NCBI GenBank assembly: GCA_902588255.1
Contig: CACIOK010000004.1
Location: 7,501 to 59,155 of the forward strand
Length of the DNA: 51,655 nucleotides
Direction: 5' to 3'
DNA from: an uncultured Pelagibacteraceae bacterium
GTDB lineage: Bacteria > Pseudomonadota > Alphaproteobacteria > Pelagibacterales > Pelagibacteraceae
This document shows, piece after piece, positions 46,088 to 51,655 of this stretch; the stretch's first letter is position 1; each line of letters starts with the position of its first letter. Under the pieces are notes generated by a model. The model made no database searches, was not told the DNA's origin, and was given only the letters and a program-made list of their open reading frames with translations. The translations under genes and the position numbers were made by a program.

Positions 46088-46565
46088 AAAAAAAAGAAAA
46101 ATTCATAATACAATTAGAGATGCAACAGAAAATGATATAAAAAACTATAATGCACCCAAGAATACAAAATATAAAATAGTCTTTTCTAGCCCACAAGGTA
46201 AAACAAATATCCCAAAAAAATTTCAAGGCGCTCAATATTTTGCAACAAAAAAAGAAGCTGAAAATGCTTTAAATGAAAGACTTAACTTAACGCAAAAATT
46301 AAAAGAAAAAAAAAGTAAATCCATGATTAATAATAAAATAGCAGTGGGCAATTCTGGAAATGTTGAGTCTTTAATTAAAATTCAAAATGAAAGAACTAAC
46401 TTATATAATCAAAAAATAAATAAAGGTGTTAAACTACTAAATAAGGGACATACGGTAATGGAAGCCCAAAAAATAATTATAGAAGAGTTTAATTTAGATA
46501 TAAGTGAGGATTCAAGAACATTATTGCCTTGGATGTCGAAAGCTAGAGACAAAGCATTAAAATAG
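46077..46565 (+). CDS. unrecognised 162-aa basic protein
   Basis: The last + strand gene of the accessory block. The first third is very basic; the segment 'KYKIVFSSPQGKTNIPKKFQGAQYFATKKEAENALNERL' (split here by eye at about residues 30-70) recalls the small DNA-binding arm domains found before tyrosine recombinases, but no recombinase domain follows. Its stop overlaps the hisG end on the other strand by nine bases, marking the block boundary. Confidence 0.6.
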   Translation: MKNKKKRKIHNTIRDATENDIKNYNAPKNTKYKIVFSSPQGKTNIPKKFQGAQYFATKKEAENALNERLNLTQKLKEKKSKSMINNKIAVGNSGNVESLIKIQNERTNLYNQKINKGVKLLNKGHTVMEAQKIIIEEFNLDISEDSRTLLPWMSKARDKALK

Positions 46566-47252
46566 ACTTAATATTTTCTTAATACCTTTTTTTTTCAAAC
46601 TTTTTTTGGCAACCATACAAGCAGCTGAAGATTTTAATATTAAACCATCTTTTTTAAGTGGGCGTAGGTCATTAGAAAAAAGTGTTTTTCCTGAACTAAC
46701 TATCTCTCCAATTAATTGTACTTGTGAAAGTCTAGGCATAGCTTCAGTTGCTCCCTTCGACTCTACAATTTCAACATTTTTAACATTTTTTTCTATTAAA
46801 AATTTTTCAACTAACCTCTTATATTTTGTACCAATTTTCAGAGGTTGTTTTTTATATTTAATAAAATCAGATGCAATTTCTGAAACATCTAACATAGTTT
46901 GACAATCCAAAAAATGAATAGGGCAACATATATATAAATCTGCATGTCCAAAATTTAAACTTTTATGCACCTTTATTTTTTTTTGAATATTAAGATCAGA
47001 ATCTTTTAATAAATCTATTCCTGATACACAAATATCTGCTGTACCATTTGTAAGTGCTTGTATCGATTCCCGTGCGTGTAGAAAAAGTATTCGAACTGTA
47101 GTATTAATTTTTTTTAAATTAATATAACCCACAAGATCTCTTTCTCCTTTATCAGATAAAATTTTTAATTTTTTTTTTTTAAAAATATTTATAGATTTTT
47201 CTCGCAAACGGCCCTTGGATGGGAGAATTATTGTAAATTGATTATTCATCAT
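46557..47252 (-). CDS. hisG: ATP phosphoribosyltransferase, catalytic subunit (short form)
   Basis: A 231-aa enzyme for the first step of histidine synthesis. It has 'LPSKGRLREKS' at the start, 'GTADICVSGIDLL' and 'VESKGATEAMPRL' (family GSVE/DIVxTG region). It lacks the C-terminal regulatory domain of long HisG, as expected where HisZ is present; hisZ lies directly upstream and overlaps by four bases. Confidence 0.94.
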   Translation of the reverse strand: MMNNQFTIILPSKGRLREKSINIFKKKKLKILSDKGERDLVGYINLKKINTTVRILFLHARESIQALTNGTADICVSGIDLLKDSDLNIQKKIKVHKSLNFGHADLYICCPIHFLDCQTMLDVSEIASDFIKYKKQPLKIGTKYKRLVEKFLIEKNVKNVEIVESKGATEAMPRLSQVQLIGEIVSSGKTLFSNDLRPLKKDGLILKSSAACMVAKKSLKKKGIKKILSLF

Positions 47253-48268
47253 ATAAAATTTATTGCACTTCCTACTGCTTTTATTGGTCTTAAACCTAAA
47301 GAAGAACTCATTTGATCAAATCTGCCTCCATTAATAATTTTAATATATTTATTTTTTTTTAAAAAATTAATAGAAAATACTAAGCCACTATATATCTCAA
47401 CATCAGGGATTTCAGAACTACAATATTCAATATTAAAATTTTTAAATTTGTTTTTTCTAATGGGAAAATAATCATCTGCAATTTTTATATTTAATTTATT
47501 TTTATCGAAAAATTCGCTTAATATTTTTGGAGCTTCCTCTATTGAACATTTGATCCTTAAAAATTTTTTAATTATTCTGGCACTTTTTTTTCCTTCTGGT
47601 GTCCTAGGATCTTTATTAATTTTCATATCAAATCTTTTTAGAATTTCATTTACAGTTCTTCCGGCAATAATTTTATTGGGGTCAAGTTTTTGCATTTTAT
47701 AGAATATTTTTTTATCTACTTTAATCTCGCCTTCATCTAAATCTTTATTTGTCTCTAACCTACTTAAAATTTCATAAAAATATTTCTGATTCCAAATATT
47801 CTGTACTAATCTTAATTTCCACCGATCTGGTATCTCCAATTGATTAACAAGAGAAAAAAATAACTCCAAGTTTCCAATTCTTAAATATCCTTTTTTATTA
47901 GTAATTTTTTTAAATACTACAATGCTATTTTTTAGCACCTCAAAATCATCAGTTTGGTTATTGGAATTATAGATTTCCCATCCAATCTGAGAAAGAATGT
48001 GTTTATTTTTTCTATACGACTCGCCTTTATAAAAAACTTTCTTTTTTTTTTTATTTTTAGTTTTAGAAAACTGTATTAAACTCATCAAACTAAGATCAGG
48101 ACGTAATGAGAAAGATACTCCCTTATCATCATTAAATGTAAATAAATATTTTTTTAGGTTAACCCCACGAATATACTTTGTTTCTATTACAGGATTTAAT
48201 TTAATCTCCCTGAAACCTTGTTTTCTAATATATTTAATTATTTTTGGTGATAAATTTTGTAACTGCAT
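47249..48268 (-). CDS. hisZ: ATP phosphoribosyltransferase regulatory subunit HisZ
   Basis: A 339-aa histidyl-tRNA synthetase paralogue without aminoacylation function that pairs with short HisG. It keeps the class II-like 'VSFSLRPDLSL' and 'INGGRFDQMSSSLG' segments. It lies between hisS and hisG and overlaps both (35 bases with hisS, four with hisG). The overlap with hisS leaves its exact start open. Confidence 0.9.
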   Translation of the reverse strand: MQLQNLSPKIIKYIRKQGFREIKLNPVIETKYIRGVNLKKYLFTFNDDKGVSFSLRPDLSLMSLIQFSKTKNKKKKKVFYKGESYRKNKHILSQIGWEIYNSNNQTDDFEVLKNSIVVFKKITNKKGYLRIGNLELFFSLVNQLEIPDRWKLRLVQNIWNQKYFYEILSRLETNKDLDEGEIKVDKKIFYKMQKLDPNKIIAGRTVNEILKRFDMKINKDPRTPEGKKSARIIKKFLRIKCSIEEAPKILSEFFDKNKLNIKIADDYFPIRKNKFKNFNIEYCSSEIPDVEIYSGLVFSINFLKKNKYIKIINGGRFDQMSSSLGLRPIKAVGSAINFI

Positions 48269-49628
48269 CTATTAAATCCTTTTTTGAAATTGTTAACTGA
48301 TTTTCCTCACCTTTTTTTAATAAAAGTTTCTTAATTGTGATTGTATTGTCTTTAAATTCGTTTTCTCCACAAATTATGGCCAACGGTAATTCTCTTTTGT
48401 TTGCGTATGTTAATTGTTTTCCAAGATTTTTTTTACTATCTAAATAAATTTCACTGTTTATCCCATTTGATCTTAATTCTTCTAAAATTTCATAATATTT
48501 TGATAAATACTTAGTATCCATAACACAAACTAAGACTGGTTTTTTTTCGTTAACATTTAGTTGATTTATTTCTGAAAGAATCGCCGTTAATCTCGTAACT
48601 CCAAAACTTATACCTACACCGGGTGTGGATAAACCTTTAAATGAACCAATCAAGTCCCGATATTCTCCGCCGCTGCAAATAGATAAACCACTTCCAAAAT
48701 TAGGAATATTCAACTCTGTTTCAACTAACCACCCTGAGTAATAATTGATCCCCCTAACCTTTTCGATACTTAACTTAATTTGATTAGAATATTTTCCGTA
48801 ATCAAGTATTTCTAATAATTTTTCTGTTTCCATTATTCCTTCTTTTGATAAAGGATTCTTAAAAACTGAACTTATTTCTTTTAAGTCTTTTAGTTGAAGG
48901 GAATTAATTATTGTTTCAATCTGAACATTTGAAAGATCTGCACCAATTGTAACTGCGCCTGATTTATCAACTCTTTTACTTCCTAACAAATCTTTTACAC
49001 CAGATATACCAATATTTGGATTGCTTAGTTTATCAATAGCTCTAAAAACTTTAAATTTTTGTTTTTCATCTGTTATTTTAAGATCGTTTATCAGTCCTTC
49101 AATTATTTTTCGATTACTTATACATATTTTAAATTGTTCTTTTTTAAAGTTTAATTTAAAAAGTGTGTCTGCAATCAAATTGCATAATTCGGCATTGGCC
49201 TGATATTTATCTACATTGCCTATTATATCACAATCAGCTTGTGTAAATGATTTTAGACGAATTTTTTTTTGTGGCTTTTCACGCCGTGCAACATCACCAA
49301 TGCAATAGCGTTTATAAATGGGTGGAAGCTCAAGATAGTTAGCTGCATACATTCGAGCCAAGCCTGCTGTCATGTCGTATCTATATGTCAATTGCTCTTT
49401 ACCATCTTCAAAAGAATAAACGTCTGCCATAGGGTTATTAGGATCGTCAGCAAGAAAGCTTCCAATATTTTCACTTCTTTCAAAAATTGATTGCTCTAGG
49501 GCTGAAAATCCAAAATTTATAAAATTATCTTCGATAATTTTAATTATATTTTTTTTTAGCTCTAGCGTATTTCCTTTATAATCTAGAAACCCACTTGGTA
49601 AGCTTGGTATTTTTTTGTCTTTACTCAT
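48234..49628 (-). CDS. hisS: histidyl-tRNA synthetase
   Basis: A 464-aa class II synthetase. 'SGFLDYKGNTLELKKNI', 'FERSENIGSFL', 'YRYDMTAGLARMYA', 'REKPQKKIRLKSFTQADCDI' and a C-terminal anticodon-binding domain are present. It belongs to the alphaproteobacterial/eukaryote-like type that goes with A73, G-1-less tRNA-His. I place the start at ATG 49628, because a longer reading from 49673 would run into the tRNA-His gene just upstream. Confidence 0.95.
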   Translation of the reverse strand: MSKDKKIPSLPSGFLDYKGNTLELKKNIIKIIEDNFINFGFSALEQSIFERSENIGSFLADDPNNPMADVYSFEDGKEQLTYRYDMTAGLARMYAANYLELPPIYKRYCIGDVARREKPQKKIRLKSFTQADCDIIGNVDKYQANAELCNLIADTLFKLNFKKEQFKICISNRKIIEGLINDLKITDEKQKFKVFRAIDKLSNPNIGISGVKDLLGSKRVDKSGAVTIGADLSNVQIETIINSLQLKDLKEISSVFKNPLSKEGIMETEKLLEILDYGKYSNQIKLSIEKVRGINYYSGWLVETELNIPNFGSGLSICSGGEYRDLIGSFKGLSTPGVGISFGVTRLTAILSEINQLNVNEKKPVLVCVMDTKYLSKYYEILEELRSNGINSEIYLDSKKNLGKQLTYANKRELPLAIICGENEFKDNTITIKKLLLKKGEENQLTISKKDLIDAVTKFITKNN

Positions 49629-49631
49629 TTT

Positions 49632-49705
49632 TGGTACCCGATTCCTTATTCGCAAAGGACCCTTTTCTTTCACAGAGAAATATGCTTCTACTACACCAAT
49701 CGGGC
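49632..49705 (-). tRNA. tRNA-His (GTG), with A18/G55 elbow
   Basis: A complete 74-base cloverleaf with encoded CCA. The acceptor is GCCCGAT/ATCGGGT (G1-U72 wobble), the anticodon stem is TTTCT/AGAAA with loop CTGTGAA, and the T-stem is TCCTT/AAGGA. There is no encoded G-1 and the discriminator is A73, as known in a group of Alphaproteobacteria. The D-loop is AGTAGAA and the T-loop TGCGAAT: position 18 is A and 55 is G, whereas G18 and U55 are almost universal. G19 and C56 are kept. It lies three bases before hisS. Confidence 0.93.
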
Positions 49706-49936
49706 GTTCCTTTCTTTTTATACTAATTGTTATTAAATTTAAATTTTTATATGATTAATATGATAGCATGCTACCATGGAAAATATGGTGTCTTTTTGAA
49801 CTTATAGAAATTGTAACATTTTTAATCATTGAGAAGTAAATAACACTTAAATTTTAAAATGCAAGAGGTTTGAGTAGGGATAAATATACTTAATGTTAAG
49901 TGGTATGTATCCCTAGTCAATTTTAGTGTATTAAAT
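49706..49936. other. tRNA-His / cspA spacer
   Basis: A 230-base gap without a gene that I can support. It contains the long palindrome listed separately and a short perfect palindrome TAGCATGCTA near 49763-49772. No clear terminator for cspA and no clear promoter for tRNA-His were found. Confidence 0.5.
49875..49915. repeat. 41-base near-perfect palindrome
   Basis: Outer arms TAGGGA/TCCCTA, then TAAATAT/GTATGTA with one mismatch, one bulge, and an inner perfect dyad ACTTAA-TG-TTAAGT. It lies 20 bases past the cspA stop. There is no T-run after it on the minus strand, so it is not a standard terminator. It shares only the TAGGG/CCCTA edge with the trx and infA hairpins, so kinship is unproven. 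Confidence 0.6.
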
Positions 49937-50149
49937 TTAAGAAGTTTTCTTTAACTTAACTGCACTTGGGCCCTTTTCTGAATCTTCTATCTCAAACTCA
50001 AGTTCATCACCCTCATTTAAAAATCTAAGACCAGCGTCACGAACTGAACTCGCATGTACGAAACAATCCTTTTCACCGTCAGACCTTTCTATAAAGCCGT
50101 AGCCCTTTTTACCGTTGAACCACTTAACTTTTCCTTTTAATGTACTCAT
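49937..50149 (-). CDS. cspA: cold shock domain protein
   Basis: A 70-aa single cold-shock domain that binds single-stranded RNA and DNA. RNP1 'KGYGFIERS' and RNP2 'DCFVHASSV' (family usually DVFVH) are clear. A 160-base leader separates it from tRNA-Phe; I see nothing definite in the leader, although long structured leaders are common for csp genes. Confidence 0.93.
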   Translation of the reverse strand: MSTLKGKVKWFNGKKGYGFIERSDGEKDCFVHASSVRDAGLRFLNEGDELEFEIEDSEKGPSAVKLKKTS

Positions 50150-50312
50150 ACTTATTTACTCTTTCTTCTTGTTGTTTACTTTTAGCTAATTTAACTAATA
50201 TTATTTTAGCTGGTGACTTAATAAATGATTTTGAATGTTTATGCAAGGTAAATGAATTTAGATTAATTAAAATTTTAAGCTTTATTTAAAATAGCAATTT
50301 ATTTTATAAGAA
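50150..50312. other. cspA upstream region
   Basis: A 163-base AT-rich stretch between tRNA-Phe and cspA. No gene, terminator or firm promoter could be assigned. Confidence 0.4.
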
Positions 50313-50387
50313 TGGTGGCCTTGGTTTGAATCGCACAAACGACACATACCTTTTCAGGGTACTGCTCTACTACTGAGCTACAAGGCC
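50313..50387 (-). tRNA. tRNA-Phe (GAA), with A18/G55 elbow
   Basis: A complete 75-base cloverleaf with encoded CCA: acceptor GGCCTTG/CAAGGCC, D-stem GCTC/GAGC, anticodon loop CTGAAAA, T-stem GTTTG/CAAAC. The D-loop is AGTAGTA and the T-loop TGCGATT, so positions 18 and 55 are A and G instead of G and U, exactly as in tRNA-His of this window. All stems are intact, which argues against decay. It is 12 bases downstream of infA. Confidence 0.94.
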
Positions 50388-50399
50388 AAAAACTAAAAA

Positions 50400-50669
50400 C
50401 TAAAACCTAAAAATAATTCTTCCTTTTGTCAAATCATAAGGAGTTACTTCTACAGTAACATTATCTCCAAATGTAAAAGAGTGACTAGCCCCTAACCCTA
50501 AAAGAGTTAGGGGCTAGCCCCCTTGTAAAACTCGAATTCTGTTTTTGCGCAGCTTGCCTGCTGTATGGGCTGTTACTATGTGCCCATTTTCTAATTCGAC
50601 ACGGAACATTGCATTTGGTAATAAATCAATAACCTTGCCTTTAAATTCCAATAAGTCTTGTTTTGACAG
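50400..50669 (-). CDS. infA: translation initiation factor IF-1, interrupted by a 54-nt hairpin element
   Basis: The N-terminal part reads (M)[19 protein letters not shown].. to 'KNRIRVLQ', then the frame meets TAG at 50514-50516. The C-terminal part resumes at GGA (50466-50468) as '[20 protein letters not shown]' and ends TAG at 50400. Removing exactly 54 bases gives a 71-aa IF-1 with the family sequence RVLxGD intact. The start is CTG at 50669, nine bases after AAGGAG and two bases after the hisD stop; no ATG, GTG or TTG is available at this point. IF-1 is essential and single-copy in bacteria, so an expressed product is expected unless another copy exists. Confidence 0.88.
50469..50522 (-). 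repeat. hairpin insertion element 2 (in infA)
   Basis: A 54-base insert between codons for Q49 and the conserved Gly-Asp of IF-1. In gene sense it reads GGG GGC TAG, with a 12-bp perfect stem CTAGCCCCTAAC/GTTAGGGGCTAG (50485-50496 and 50506-50517) and a nine-base loop. A 12-base palindrome GGGGCTAGCCCC overlaps its gene-sense left arm. It is flanked by GGG at its start and GGA after its end, both read by one tRNA-Gly(UCC). The central CCCCTAAC/GTTAGGGG stem is the same as in the trx insert. It is very GC-rich compared with its AT-rich surroundings. Confidence 0.82.
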
Positions 50670-50671
50670 AA

Positions 50672-51655
50672 CTATTTTCTCCTTATTCTAGATTTTATAC
50701 TTTGAGCATGACCATATAATTGTTCAAACTCGGAAAGAGTTATAGCTGGATTTCCAATTTTTTCTACCCCTAATTTACTAAGAGTAACAACTGATATTTT
50801 TTTAATAAATTCATTGATATTTAATCCAGAGCTAAATTTTGAAGATCCAGATGTGGGTAAAACATGGTTAGTGCCTACTGTATAGTCTGATACACTCATT
50901 GGTGTATATCTTCCATTACAAATACTTCCAACATTAAATATTTTTTTATCATATTTTTTATAATTTTTTACATTAATTTCTAAGTGCTCTGGAGCTATTT
51001 CATTAATTACGTTTAATATTTGTTTATCATTTTTTACAATAATTATTAATCCATTTTTTTTTAATGAAGTGGTTGCTATTTTTTTTCTTGGCAAGGTTTT
51101 CAAAATTTTAGTTATGCCTGTCTTAACCTTATTAATTATTTTTTTATCTTTTGTAATTAATATACATTGACTATCGGGGTCATGCTCTGCTTGAGAAACA
51201 ATTGAAGTTATTATTTGATTCACATCTGTTTTATTGTCAGCCAAAACACATATTTCTGAGGCGCCCGCATACATTGTTTCTGTTCCAATAATTTTTCCAG
51301 AAAGTTGTCTTTTAGCTTCAGCAACATATTTATTTCCAGGACCAATAACTTTATTTACTTTTTGAATATATGCAAAACTTGCGATTGCTTGTGCACCTCC
51401 CATTGAATAAATTTCTTTAATCCCCATTTTTTTTGCAGCATACAAAACTGCTGGATTTAATTTTCCATTAATTTTTGGTGTCGCTAAAATAATTTTTTTA
51501 ACTCCTGCTATTTTTGCAGGAATAGAATTCATAAGAAGAGTTGATGGAAGATTTCCAGGTACATAAATTCCTACAGACTCTATTGGAACGCTTCTATATT
51601 CTAATTTATTTTTAAATTTATCAAAATATACAATTTTTTCTCTTAAGCCTTTGAT
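50672..51655 (-). CDS. hisD: histidinol dehydrogenase, 5' end beyond the window
   Basis: At least 327 C-terminal residues of the NAD-dependent enzyme that makes histidine from histidinol. The frame is open to the window edge (…'[16 protein letters not shown]'), so the 51532 ATG is internal. Conserved segments are '[11 protein letters not shown]', '[14 protein letters not shown]', '[10 protein letters not shown]' (family EHGPDSQ), 'APEHLEI' and '[16 protein letters not shown]'. Its stop is two bases before the CTG start of infA, so the two are probably coupled. Confidence 0.95.
   Translation of the reverse strand: MKGLREKIVYFDKFKNKLEYRSVPIESVGIYVPGNLPSTLLMNSIPAKIAGVKKIILATPKINGKLNPAVLYAAKKMGIKEIYSMGGAQAIASFAYIQKVNKVIGPGNKYVAEAKRQLSGKIIGTETMYAGASEICVLADNKTDVNQIITSIVSQAEHDPDSQCILITKDKKIINKVKTGITKILKTLPRKKIATTSLKKNGLIIIVKNDKQILNVINEIAPEHLEINVKNYKKYDKKIFNVGSICNGRYTPMSVSDYTVGTNHVLPTSGSSKFSSGLNINEFIKKISVVTLSKLGVEKIGNPAITLSEFEQLYGHAQSIKSRIRRK

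Noticed and set aside
39969-46565. Prophage or integrated plasmid
   Set aside because: No integrase, terminase, capsid, replication or attachment-site duplication could be recognised; only a repressor-like gene and nucleases hint at it.
49629-49673. A longer hisS start adding 15 residues (MKEKGPLRIRN..)
   Set aside because: This stretch overlaps the 3' half of the tRNA-His gene; the ATG at 49628 directly precedes conserved HisRS sequence.
39745-50522. Group I or group II introns, or inteins, as explanation of the trx and infA inserts
   Set aside because: At 43 and 54 nt the inserts are far too small for any known self-splicing intron, and in-frame stops and a non-multiple-of-three length exclude inteins.

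Overview
This window is a strongly AT-rich, gene-dense alphaproteobacterial chromosome segment from the SAR11 (Pelagibacterales) clade. The best evidence is the 16S rRNA gene: its + strand text contains exact matches to the classical SAR11 16S probe sites as I remember them (152R, 441R, 487R, 542R and 732R). Supporting signs are the single-operon order 16S-tRNA-Ile-tRNA-Ala-23S, GcrA, malate synthase G, a tRNA-His with A73 and no encoded G-1, and very short intergenic gaps with many overlapping gene ends.

Layout. 1-2.8 kb: rRNA operon on the minus strand, with 23S cut by the window edge. 2.9-25.3 kb: housekeeping genes. These are an M23 peptidase, the DUF4167-prmC-prfA-ispG-lysC run, ubiG, argJ, secA, accA, malate synthase, dnaX-ybaB-recR with a compact SRP RNA, pheA-kdsB, a membrane cytochrome c, and argD-argF with an ABC-2 permease. 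25.4-30 kb: gcrA, a small membrane ORF, a complex I NDUFA9-like gene, rnd, and kdsD-lptC-lptB. 30-39.9 kb: a compact + strand run aroA-cmk-rpsA-ihfB-pyrF-trpF-trpB-trpA-accD-folC, ending against a thioredoxin gene on the other strand. 39.97-46.57 kb: an accessory block with an RmuC-like protein, a repressor-like protein that has lost its S24 catalytic residues, an exonuclease I-like DEDDh nuclease, a PD-(D/E)XK nuclease and five unrecognised proteins. 46.56-51.66 kb: hisG-hisZ-hisS, tRNA-His, cspA, tRNA-Phe, infA and the 3' part of hisD, all on the minus strand.

The most unusual signal is a pair of small hairpin insertions that break two conserved genes. Thioredoxin is split inside its WCGPCK active site by 43 nt, and translation initiation factor IF-1 is split between Q49 and the conserved Gly-Asp by 54 nt. 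Both inserts share a CCCCTAAC...GTTAGGGG stem, both put a stop codon in frame at once, and both can be placed between two glycine codons (GGT/GGT and GGG/GGA). Exact removal restores 110-aa and 71-aa proteins of normal family length. This resembles the programmed translational bypass of phage T4 gene 60 and the byp elements of yeast mitochondria. RNA-level removal, gene decay or an assembly problem remain alternatives. In the same neighbourhood, tRNA-His and tRNA-Phe both carry A18 and G55 in place of the near-universal G18 and U55 (pseudouridine) of the tRNA elbow, while the two tRNAs in the rRNA operon are normal.

Several essential enzymes between 31 and 39 kb (Cmk, TrpB, FolC, AccD) have lost family-signature residues. 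I cannot tell from the sequence alone whether that is clade-typical.
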